Source: RXIX01 sp003989075 (GTDB lineage Bacteria > Pseudomonadota > Gammaproteobacteria > Competibacterales > Competibacteraceae). From it: a stretch of DNA of 8,453 nt. The stretch covers positions 1-8,453 of the forward strand of contig JAKOYN010000072.1 of NCBI GenBank assembly GCA_029780415.1. The letters are read 5' to 3'. Of the stretch, positions 1 through 5,324 are shown piece by piece. The notes beneath the pieces were generated by a model. The model was not told where the DNA came from. It was given only the letters and a program-made list of their open reading frames with translations, and made no database searches. Positions within the stretch are counted from its first letter, which is position 1; every line of letters begins with the position of its first letter. A program made the position numbers and the translations under genes.

Positions 1-1158
1 CTCTCCACGCGCAATCCCCGGCTCCCCGCCGGTTGCTACGACATGAGCCTGCCGAATGGCAAATCTTCGGATGTTTTTCGCCGCGTTCACATCGCGGTCA
101 TGCCGGGTTCCGCAATCTGGGCATATCCAGTACCGGACCGACAACGGCATGTTCTGCTGATAGCTGCCGCACGCGCTGCAGGTTTTGCTGCTGGGAAACC
201 ATTGGTCTACCACCACCACCTTGCGGCCATACCATGCAGCCTTGTATTCGACTTGGCGGCGAAATTCACCCATGCCCACATCGGCAATCGCGCCGGCCAG
301 ACAATGGTTTTTGACCATGCCTTTCACGTTCAGGCCTTCCAGAACAATGACATCGGCACTGCGGACAATGCCGGTTGTGGTCTTGTGCAGGAAGTCGGCG
401 CGCATCGCGGCCACATGCGCATGAATCCTGGCCACCTTGACCTTTTGCCGATTGCGCCGATTGCTGCCCTTTTGCATACGACTTAACCGGCGCTGCTGGC
501 GCTTCAGATAACGCAACTGGCCTTTCAAATGGCGCGGATTGCCGGACTTCGTGGCAGCCTCACCATCCCAGGCAATCACGACATCCTTGATGCCCAGGTC
601 AAGCCCGACGGTTTTACCGGTCAACGGCAACTGCGCCATTTCGACTTCACAGGCAAAGCTGACGAAGTAGCGGCCAGTAGGCATTCTGCTCACCGTGGCC
701 ATCTTCGGAACACCGGCCGGAACTTGCGACCACCTGACTTTAAGCGCGCCCAGCTTGGGCAGCTTTAAAAATTGACCGGCTTGGTACGTCTTCTCAATCT
801 GGCGTTGGTCCAATGGGTACCGCACCGATTGCCGATCATAGCAGGATTTGAACTTGGGATACTTGCCGCGCTTTGCAAAGAAGTTTTGAAACGCCTTGTC
901 CTGATCAATCAGCGCTTGTGTCAGGCAAGAGGCAGTGGAATTCGCCAGCCATGGGAATTCGCCGCGCTTCCATTCCGTCACTTGCCGTCCCAGCGACACA
1001 TAGTTATGGCGCTCCTGGCGCTCTTCCCATGCCGTGCTGCGCAAGTCCAGACAGCGATTCCATACAAACCGTGCATGACCAAACTCAACCGCCAACTGCT
1101 GCCGTTGACCGGCAGTCGGTTCAAAGCGGAATTTGTAGGCTTTCAATATGGAAATCAT
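1..1158 (-). CDS. tnpB: TnpB, RNA-guided nuclease of IS200/IS605-type element (3' end outside window)
   Basis: The reverse strand reads openly from ATG at 1158 to the left edge: 386 codons, no stop or frameshift. The N-terminus (MISILKAYKFRFEPT) is typical of TnpB/OrfB. A RuvC-like nuclease is visible with all three acidic residues: D187 in GLDLGIKD, E274 in VLEGLN and D356 in DRDVNAAKNI. A zinc ribbon lies between the last two motifs (C327, C330, C346, C349). The spacing between acidic residues (87 and 82) is close to that of characterised TnpB nucleases. A basic stretch (about 208-245) fits RNA binding. The family uses a guide RNA (omegaRNA) made from the element's right end to cut DNA, which helps keep the element at its donor site. 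The omegaRNA should overlap the 3' end of the gene and so lies outside the window. Only the last few tens of residues appear to be missing. No tnpA transposase gene lies upstream, so this is a solo tnpB. No clear Shine-Dalgarno is visible; the start was chosen from the family N-terminus. Confidence 0.95.
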   Translation of the reverse strand, partial: MISILKAYKFRFEPTAGQRQQLAVEFGHARFVWNRCLDLRSTAWEERQERHNYVSLGRQVTEWKRGEFPWLANSTASCLTQALIDQDKAFQNFFAKRGKYPKFKSCYDRQSVRYPLDQRQIEKTYQAGQFLKLPKLGALKVRWSQVPAGVPKMATVSRMPTGRYFVSFACEVEMAQLPLTGKTVGLDLGIKDVVIAWDGEAATKSGNPRHLKGQLRYLKRQQRRLSRMQKGSNRRNRQKVKVARIHAHVAAMRADFLHKTTTGIVRSADVIVLEGLNVKGMVKNHCLAGAIADVGMGEFRRQVEYKAAWYGRKVVVVDQWFPSSKTCSACGSYQQNMPLSVRYWICPDCGTRHDRDVNAAKNIRRFAIRQAHVVATGGEPGIARGE

Positions 1159-1339
1159 ATTGGAATGGCTTGTGCTAAAAGGATGCCGCAAAAGGCGAAC
1201 CGAAGCACCGGCGCGGATAACCGGTCTATTCTGCTGGCCGCCCTGCTCCACGCCAGCTTGCATCGGCGAGATGCCTTGCAATCTGAGTCGCTACGCAATG
1301 GCTTAAACCAGCGGGGTCGTTCGTCATCCTTGACTCACT
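1159..1339. other. Gap between moaB and tnpB; probably holds the left end of the TnpB element
   Basis: No gene is visible in these 181 bases. If the tnpB element is bounded like other IS200/IS605 members, its left end should fall here. Two small hairpins could belong to it: ACCGG/CCGGT (1207-1211 with 1221-1225) and GCATC/GATGC (1260-1264 with 1270-1274). Neither is strong enough to fix a boundary. There is no room for a tnpA gene. Confidence 0.35.
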
Positions 1340-1858
1340 TCAGCGCTCGCCCAGCCGCGGCAACAGCACGGCCAGATTACAGGGCTGGCTGCGGGCATCG
1401 AGTTGCGCCTGCAGGATGCGATCCCAGCCGGTGCGACAGGCTCCGGTTGAACCGGGCAGGCAGAAGATGAACGTGGCGTTGGCCAATCCACCCAGCGCCC
1501 GCGATTGCAGGGTTGAAGTACCAATCTCCTCCCAGGACAGCATGCGGAACAGCTCGCCAAAGCCTTCCAGTTCCTTATCCAGCAGCGGACGCAGCGCCTC
1601 CGGGGTGCTATCGCGACCGGTGACGCCAGTCCCGCCGGTGATCAGGATCACCTGCACCGCCGGATCAGCGATCCAGGCCGACACCGTGGCGCGAATCCGG
1701 TAAATATCATCGGCGACAATGGCCCGATTCGCCAGATGATGCCCCGCTGCAGTCAGCCGCTCCACCAGAATCCGCCCAGAGGCATCATCGGCCTCAGTCC
1801 GGGTATCGGACACGGTCAATACCGCGATTGCCAGCGGCAGAAATGCCTGCTCACTCAT
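1340..1858 (-). CDS. moaB: Molybdenum cofactor biosynthesis protein MoaB
   Basis: This 172-residue protein matches the E. coli MoaB length (about 170) and plan. It is a single MoCF/MogA-fold domain that binds molybdopterin. Visible landmarks are the N-terminal strand AIAVLTVSDTR with the acidic EADDASG, the binding loop LITGGTGVTGRD (about residues 72-83), the family block FRMLSWEEIGTSTLQSRA (about 103-120) and the C-terminal FCLPGSTGACRTGWD. MoaB-type proteins belong to the molybdopterin adenylyltransferase family. Some members (MogA, Cnx1G) adenylylate molybdopterin before metal insertion; the enterobacterial MoaB role is less clear. The protein is cytoplasmic. An AGGG Shine-Dalgarno (1869-1866 on the reverse strand) sits 7 bases before the ATG. 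The gene diverges from hsp20. No other moa genes are present, so it is an isolated Moco gene here. Confidence 0.95.
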   Translation of the reverse strand: MSEQAFLPLAIAVLTVSDTRTEADDASGRILVERLTAAGHHLANRAIVADDIYRIRATVSAWIADPAVQVILITGGTGVTGRDSTPEALRPLLDKELEGFGELFRMLSWEEIGTSTLQSRALGGLANATFIFCLPGSTGACRTGWDRILQAQLDARSQPCNLAVLLPRLGER

Positions 1859-1883
1859 GTGCGCGCCCTATGCTCAAAAAGAT

Positions 1884-1902
1884 AAAAACGCGGCGCAGCC
1901 GC
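1884..1902 (-). terminator. Terminator-like hairpin in the moaB leader
   Basis: Read on the reverse strand, a GCGGC-TGC-GCCGC stem-loop (1902-1890) is followed by G and then TTTTT (1888-1884). It lies 26 bases before the moaB start. It could be an attenuator, or an insulator against antisense transcription from the divergent stress promoter. The stem has only 5 bp, so this is weak, and its outer edge touches the -35 box of the hsp20 promoter. Confidence 0.3.
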
Positions 1903-1929
1903 TTGAAATTCGCTGCACCAGCCCTATTT
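1902..1929 (+). promoter_or_regulatory. Sigma-32 (RpoH) heat-shock promoter for hsp20-cbpA
   Basis: CTTGAAA (1902-1908) is followed by 13 bases and then CCCTATTT (1922-1929). This matches the RpoH consensus (CTTGAAA, 11-16 bases, CCCCATNT) at all -35 positions and nearly all -10 positions. Transcription would start near 1936, leaving a 5' leader of about 30 bases before the hsp20 ATG. The gene downstream encodes a small heat-shock protein, the expected type of target. Confidence 0.85.
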
Positions 1930-1966
1930 GCAAAGCAACATACCCCCCATTTACGAGGATGCCGAT

Positions 1967-2398
1967 ATGCGACTTCACGACCCCTGGCAACACCTGCACC
2001 ACTTGCGCGGTGAACTGGACCGGCTGTATGAAAGCCGCCATGGCGCCGATCCCTCCAGCGTCGCCACCTGCGACTGGATTCCGGCTGTGGACATTAAGGA
2101 AGAGCCGGAATGCTATGTGCTGCGCGCCGATATTCCCGGCGTCGATCCCCAGACCATTGAAATTATCGCCGAAAACGCGGTCCTGACCATCCGCGGCCAC
2201 CGCCCCGGCGAAACGGGCAGCAACCGCGCCGGCTACAGCCGGATCGAGCGCCCCTGCGGCAGCTTTCATCGCCGCTTCAGCCTGCCGGATACCGCCGATC
2301 TGAGCCGGATCAGCGCCCGCAGCGCGCATGGCGTGCTGAGCATCAGCATTCCCAAGCGCGCCCAGAGCCTGTCGCGCAGCATCAAGGTCGAGGGCTGA
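1967..2398 (+). CDS. Small heat-shock protein, Hsp20/alpha-crystallin family
   Basis: This 143-residue ATP-independent holdase binds unfolding proteins and keeps them soluble for refolding by Hsp70. The alpha-crystallin domain runs from about residue 35 to 132, opening with the hallmark CDWIPAVDIKEEPECYVLRADIPG and ending with HGVLSISIPK (the conserved G-V-L). The region GSFHRRFSLPDTAD between them is also typical. The tail carries SIKVEG, a plausible I-x-V anchor for oligomer assembly. The start at 1967 is favoured because GAGGA (1955-1959) lies 7 bases upstream and because the protein then begins MRLHDPW, as in this family. A TTG further up at 1928 is in frame but overlaps the promoter -10 box. 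It is the first gene after the sigma-32 promoter and probably cotranscribed with the J-protein gene downstream. Confidence 0.95.
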   Translation: MRLHDPWQHLHHLRGELDRLYESRHGADPSSVATCDWIPAVDIKEEPECYVLRADIPGVDPQTIEIIAENAVLTIRGHRPGETGSNRAGYSRIERPCGSFHRRFSLPDTADLSRISARSAHGVLSISIPKRAQSLSRSIKVEG

Positions 2399-2434
2399 GC
2401 ACACCTGCACCCTGCTGCCGATGCCCTTCGCCCC

Positions 2435-2455
2435 GAGCCGGTCACTCACCGGCTC
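2435..2455 (+). other. Intercistronic hairpin between hsp20 and cbpA
   Basis: GAGCCGGT (2435-2442) and ACCGGCTC (2448-2455) form a perfect 8-bp stem with a CACTC loop. No T-run follows, so it is not a classical terminator. It ends 9 bases before the Shine-Dalgarno of the next gene. It could stabilise the upstream mRNA or lower expression of the second gene relative to hsp20. Confidence 0.55.
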
Positions 2456-2474
2456 CTGAATCCTGGAAAGCGCA

Positions 2475-3455
2475 ATGCAATACAAGGACTATTATCAGAT
2501 TCTCGGCCTGGGCCGCGATGCCTCAGCCGAAGAGATCAAGAAGGCTTATCGCCGGCTGGCGCGCAAGTATCACCCGGACGTCAGCAAGGAAGCCCATGCC
2601 GAAGAGCGCTTCAAGGAAATCACCGAGGCCCATGAAGTGCTGCGTGATGCCGAAAAGCGCGCTGCCTATGATCAACTGGGCAGCAACTGGCAGGCGGGAC
2701 AGGAATTCCGGCCGCCGCCGGGCTGGCAGGGGCGACCGTTTGGCGCCGGCACCGGCAGGGCTGGCCCGCGGGCGGATTTCAGCGACTTCTTCGATTCCCT
2801 GTTCGGCGGCCTGGGCGGTATGGGCGGTATGGGCGGTATGGGCGGTCGCGGTGAAGGCTTCGCCGGCATGGGCGGTTTTCGCCCGTCCGGCGGCGAGCAC
2901 CAGACCCTCAGCCTGGAGATCAGCCTGGAAGAGGCCTATCACGGCGGCAGCCGTTCCCTGCAAGTGCAGGTGCCCGAACAGGACGCCAGCGGTCGGATCA
3001 GCACCCGTACCCGCACGCTGAACGTCAAGATTCCCGCCGGCGTGAATAACGGCCAGAAGATCCGCCTTGCCGGCCAGGGCAGTCCAGGTCTGGGTGGCCG
3101 GCCGAGTGGCGACCTGTATCTGGAAATCAAGCTGCGCCCGCATCCGCTGTATACGCTGCAGGGTACGGATATTCACCTGGAGGTGCCGCTGGCGCCCTGG
3201 GAAGCGGCGCTCGGCTGCAAGATCGAGGTGCCGACCCTGGGCGGTGCGGTGACGCTGAGCATTCCGCCCGGCGCCCAGAACGGCCAGAAACTGCGCCTGC
3301 GCGGACGGGGTCTGCCCGGTCAGCCAGCCGGTGATCAGTTCGCGGTGCTGCGTATTGTCAACCCACCGGTTGACAGCGAGCAGGCCCGCGACTGCTTCCG
3401 GCGCCTGGCGCAGGAATTGCCGTTTGATCCGCGCGCTGCCTGGCGACGCGCGTAG
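2475..3455 (+). CDS. cbpA: CbpA-type DnaJ family co-chaperone (J-protein without zinc finger)
   Basis: This 326-residue class B J-protein stimulates the ATPase of DnaK and delivers substrates to it in the cytoplasm. The J domain occupies residues 4-67 with the essential HPD at 33-35. A G/F-rich linker follows (about 83-140), including FGGLGG and a GGM repeat. The two C-terminal peptide-binding subdomains span about 141-315, with the family blocks LNVKIPAGVNNGQKIRLAGQG and LSIPPGAQNGQKLRLRGRG. The DnaJ zinc-finger cysteines (CxxCxGxG) are absent, which separates it from DnaJ and fits CbpA/DjlA-like class B proteins. E. coli CbpA is about 306 residues; the excess is mainly in the linker. GGAAAG (2465-2470) supports the ATG at 2475. 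No cbpM modulator gene follows, unlike E. coli. It is probably transcribed from the hsp20 heat-shock promoter. Confidence 0.93.
   Translation: MQYKDYYQILGLGRDASAEEIKKAYRRLARKYHPDVSKEAHAEERFKEITEAHEVLRDAEKRAAYDQLGSNWQAGQEFRPPPGWQGRPFGAGTGRAGPRADFSDFFDSLFGGLGGMGGMGGMGGRGEGFAGMGGFRPSGGEHQTLSLEISLEEAYHGGSRSLQVQVPEQDASGRISTRTRTLNVKIPAGVNNGQKIRLAGQGSPGLGGRPSGDLYLEIKLRPHPLYTLQGTDIHLEVPLAPWEAALGCKIEVPTLGGAVTLSIPPGAQNGQKLRLRGRGLPGQPAGDQFAVLRIVNPPVDSEQARDCFRRLAQELPFDPRAAWRRA
2814..2840 (+). repeat. In-frame 9-bp tandem repeat in the cbpA G/F linker
   Basis: GGCGGTATG is repeated three times perfectly (2814, 2823, 2832) and a fourth, diverged unit begins at 2841. It encodes Gly-Gly-Met units at residues 114-122 of the J-protein. 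Because the period is a multiple of three, slippage would change linker length without a frameshift. Confidence 0.9.
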
Positions 3456-3470
3456 CTGCGCAGCCGCAGC
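3455..3470 (+). other. Hairpin just after the cbpA stop codon
   Basis: GCTGCG (3455-3460) and CGCAGC (3465-3470) form a 6-bp stem with a 4-base loop beginning at the last base of the cbpA stop codon. A TTTT run occurs 8 bases later (3479-3482), too far for a good intrinsic terminator. It may cause partial termination or protect the cbpA mRNA end. Confidence 0.35.
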
Positions 3471-3480
3471 GCGGCCGGTT

Positions 3481-3512
3481 TTGTCAGCGCTGCACACCCG
3501 CATAGTCTATGC
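3481..3512 (+). promoter_or_regulatory. Possible degP promoter or operator with a perfect palindrome
   Basis: A perfect 13-base palindrome, GCATAG-T-CTATGC (3500-3512), lies 27 bases before the protease start codon. TTGTCA (3481-3486) resembles a -35 box; TAGTCT (3503-3508), inside the palindrome, sits 16 bases further on but is a poor -10 match. The palindrome could be a regulator site overlapping the promoter. No clear sigma-E or sigma-32 site is seen here. Confidence 0.35.
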
Positions 3513-3539
3513 TCAACCGCAGACCGAGACCTTTTCGCC

Positions 3540-4928
3540 ATGCACACGCCACGCTCGCCACTGTCCGCTGCCCTGCTGGTGCTGGGCCTGAGCCTGTCCC
3601 TGATCGCGCCGGTGCAGGCCAGCCTGCCGGCTGCAGTCGAAGGCCAGGCGCTGCCCACCCTGGCGCCGATGCTGGAGCGCGCCACGCCGGCGGTGGTCAA
3701 TATCGCCACCGAAAGCCGGGTGCAACTGCGCCGCAATCCGCTGCTTGACGATCCTTTCTTCCGGCACTTTTTCAACCTGCCGCCCGACCAGCAGCCCCGC
3801 GAACGCAAGACGCAGAGCGTTGGCTCCGGGGTCGTGGTCGATGCGCGGCGCGGCTACGTCATCACCAATCATCACGTTGTCGATGGCGTCGATACGATTA
3901 ACGTAACCCTGCGCGATGGCCGCACGCTTGACGCCAAGGTGATCGGCTCCGATCCGGAAAGCGATATTGCGGTGATCCAGATTCCCAGTGGCAACCTCAC
4001 CGCCCTGCCGCTGGCCGATTCCGACAGCCTGCGGGTCGGCGATTTCGTGGTGGCAATCGGCAATCCCTTTGGCCTCGGCCAGACCGTCACTTCGGGCATC
4101 GTCAGCGCCCTGGGCCGCACCGGGCTGGGCATTCAGGGCTACGAGGATTTCATCCAGACCGATGCTTCGATCAATCCGGGCAACTCGGGCGGTGCTCTGG
4201 TCAATCTGCGCGGCGAACTGATCGGCATCAACACCGCGATCATTGCCCCGGGCGGTGGCAATGTCGGCATCGGCTTCGCCATTCCCGCCAACATGGTGGC
4301 GCGGCTGATGAATCAGATCGTTGCTCACGGCGCGGTGCGGCGCGGCCAGCTCGGCGTGGCGGTGCAGGATCTGACCCCTGATCTGGCGCGGGCTTTCAAC
4401 ATTCCGGCCGGTCAGGGCGCCGTGATCGCACAGGTTACGCCGCGTTCCGCTGCCGCCCGCGCCGGCCTCAAGGAAGGCGATGTGGTGCTGCGCATCAACG
4501 AGCGCGTCATCCGCGATGGCAGTGCGCTGCGCAATACCGTTGGCCTGCTGGAAGTGGGCGAGACGCTGCGCATGGAGATTCTGCGCGAAGGCAAGCCGAT
4601 GACCCTGGAAGCCCAGGTCGGTGAATATCGCCCGGCCATGGCCGAAGGCGAGGCGATTCATCCGCAACTGGCCGGCGCGGTGTTCGAGGATATCGGGCCG
4701 CGCTCGCCGCTGGCCGGGCGCATCAAGGGTGTACTGATCACGAAGATTGAATCCGGCAGTCCAGCGGCACGGGCCGGTCTGCGCCCCAACGATGTCATCA
4801 TCGGGGTTAATCATCGCGCCATCAGCAGCGCCGATGAATTGCGCCAGTTGACCCGCGGCAGTGCCGGCGGCCCGCTGCTGATCAATCTGCTGCGCGGCCA
4901 AGGCGAACTGGTGCTGATGCTGCGCTAG
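3540..4928 (+). CDS. DegP/HtrA (DegQ/MucD-like) periplasmic serine protease
   Basis: This 462-residue exported protease and chaperone degrades misfolded envelope proteins. A signal peptide (residues 1-27) has a hydrophobic core LLVLGLSLSLI and a VQA cleavage site. The trypsin-like domain carries the full triad: H112 in TNHHVVDG, D142 in ESDIAVIQ and S216 in GNSGG, with the usual 30 and 74 residue spacings. An LA-loop-like segment (about 63-92) is short. Two PDZ domains follow: about 268-362 (RRGQLGVAVQDLTP) and about 376-462 (with the block SGSPAARAGLRPNDVI). The length and two PDZ domains fit DegP, DegQ and MucD; sequence alone does not choose between them. The gene lies 84 bases after cbpA in the same direction, so cotranscription is possible. 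A weak GAG (3526-3528) precedes the ATG; the signal peptide supports this start. Confidence 0.95.
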   Translation: MHTPRSPLSAALLVLGLSLSLIAPVQASLPAAVEGQALPTLAPMLERATPAVVNIATESRVQLRRNPLLDDPFFRHFFNLPPDQQPRERKTQSVGSGVVVDARRGYVITNHHVVDGVDTINVTLRDGRTLDAKVIGSDPESDIAVIQIPSGNLTALPLADSDSLRVGDFVVAIGNPFGLGQTVTSGIVSALGRTGLGIQGYEDFIQTDASINPGNSGGALVNLRGELIGINTAIIAPGGGNVGIGFAIPANMVARLMNQIVAHGAVRRGQLGVAVQDLTPDLARAFNIPAGQGAVIAQVTPRSAAARAGLKEGDVVLRINERVIRDGSALRNTVGLLEVGETLRMEILREGKPMTLEAQVGEYRPAMAEGEAIHPQLAGAVFEDIGPRSPLAGRIKGVLITKIESGSPAARAGLRPNDVIIGVNHRAISSADELRQLTRGSAGGPLLINLLRGQGELVLMLR

Positions 4929-5024
4929 GCGCCAGGCACGCGGGCGGATTCAGAACAACGCCATTCGGCACCGGAAAAACCGGCAGGCTTGGCGGTATTA
5001 AAGCGGTCGGGACTTGCGCTTTTC

Positions 5025-5050
5025 GTCATTCCCGCGAAAGCGGGTATCCA
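5025..5050 (-). repeat. dRS3-like palindrome, copy A (inverted, diverged)
   Basis: ATTCCC-GCGAAAGC-GGGTAT (5028-5047) differs from the consensus by one base in the right arm. It reads in the opposite direction to the three following copies, as judged by the flanking GTC and TCCA. Confidence 0.85.
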
Positions 5051-5068
5051 TTCTCTTCAACAAGCTAC

Positions 5069-5094
5069 TGGATTCCCGCATACGCGGGAATGAC
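5069..5094 (+). repeat. dRS3-like palindrome, copy B
   Basis: This is a 26-base unit opening TGGATTCCCGC and closing GCGGGAATGAC, with an 8-bp stem (ATTCCCGC/GCGGGAAT) around an ATAC loop. It is identical to copies C and D. Confidence 0.95.
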
Positions 5095-5128
5095 AGTGCC
5101 CATGTTGACCGCCCAGCGCCGCTTAAAC

Positions 5129-5154
5129 TGGATTCCCGCATACGCGGGAATGAC
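5129..5154 (+). repeat. dRS3-like palindrome, copy C
   Basis: This copy is identical to copy B over 26 bases and starts 60 bases after it. It is bracketed by imperfect inverted flanks: GTGCCCATG (5096-5104) with CATGGGGCAC (5159-5168), and GCGCC (5116-5120) with GGCGC (5155-5159). Confidence 0.95.
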
Positions 5155-5186
5155 GGCGCATGGGGCACGAGCAGCGTGAAGCATGC

Positions 5187-5212
5187 TGGATTCCCGCATA
5201 CGCGGGAATGAC
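5187..5212 (+). repeat. dRS3-like palindrome, copy D
   Basis: This copy is identical to copies B and C and starts 58 bases after copy C. Its right half is part of the right terminal inverted repeat of the composite element. Confidence 0.95.
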
Positions 5213-5233
5213 GAAAAGCGCAAGTCCCGAACC

Positions 5234-5260
5234 TTGAAAATCTCCACAGGTTTGTATACG
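5234..5260 (+). promoter_or_regulatory. Candidate promoter for the DUF4139-type gene pair
   Basis: TTGAAA (5234-5239), 15 bases, then TATACG (5255-5260) preceded by TTTG resembles a sigma-70 promoter with a short spacer. It lies just beyond the composite repeat and 64 bases before the first start codon. The match is modest. Confidence 0.35.
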
Positions 5261-5324
5261 CCGTCCCTGCAATCACCATAATTCCGAGTAATTCCGCCCT
5301 CCACTGCTGCCACAGGTGCCGCCC

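Larger units (their letters stand above)
5007..5230. repeat. 224-bp composite repeat with 30-bp perfect terminal inverted repeats (NIME/REP-like)
   Basis: This element fills most of the gene-free gap between the protease gene and the DUF4139-type genes. Its ends, 5007-5036 and 5201-5230, are perfect reverse complements over 30 bases, beginning TCGGGACTTGCGC. Inside are four copies of a palindrome of the form ATTCCC-N8-GGGAAT: one inverted and diverged (5025-5050) and three direct 26-base copies (5069-5094, 5129-5154, 5187-5212). The form equals the dRS3 consensus known from Neisseria intergenic mosaic elements. The outermost palindromes are part of the terminal repeats. No protein is encoded. 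As RNA it would fold into a long stem with internal hairpins and may act as the transcript end of the protease gene. Confidence 0.9.

Noticed and set aside
43..486. Open plus-strand frame over the TnpB region
   Set aside because: The opposite strand encodes a clear TnpB with all motifs in a frame unbroken from 1158 to the left edge; the plus-strand frame is its shadow and resembles no family.
1928..1966. N-terminal extension of Hsp20 from TTG at 1928
   Set aside because: The TTG overlaps the sigma-32 -10 box and precedes the predicted transcription start; ATG 1967 has a well-spaced GAGGA site.
2523..3503. Minus-strand open frame (326 codons) opposite cbpA
   Set aside because: It is a shadow of the J-protein gene with low-complexity Ala, Gly and His content and no family resemblance.
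3513..4901. Long minus-strand open frame (462 codons) opposite the protease gene
   Set aside because: It is an antisense shadow in GC-rich DNA. The plus strand carries a full HtrA protein with its catalytic triad and two PDZ domains, while the minus-strand product shows no recognisable motif.
4940..5000. Possible rho-independent terminator after the protease gene (CCGG-AAAAA-CCGG)
   Set aside because: The stem is only 4 bp and no T-run follows. The composite repeat just downstream is a better candidate for the transcript end.
5069..5212. CRISPR-like array: three identical 26-base repeats with 34- and 32-base spacers
   Set aside because: The repeat is a dispersed palindrome: an inverted, diverged copy lies beside it at 5025 and another with different neighbours at 8048. 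The 'spacers' hold inverted flanks of one another, the outer parts belong to a terminal inverted repeat, and no cas genes are present.
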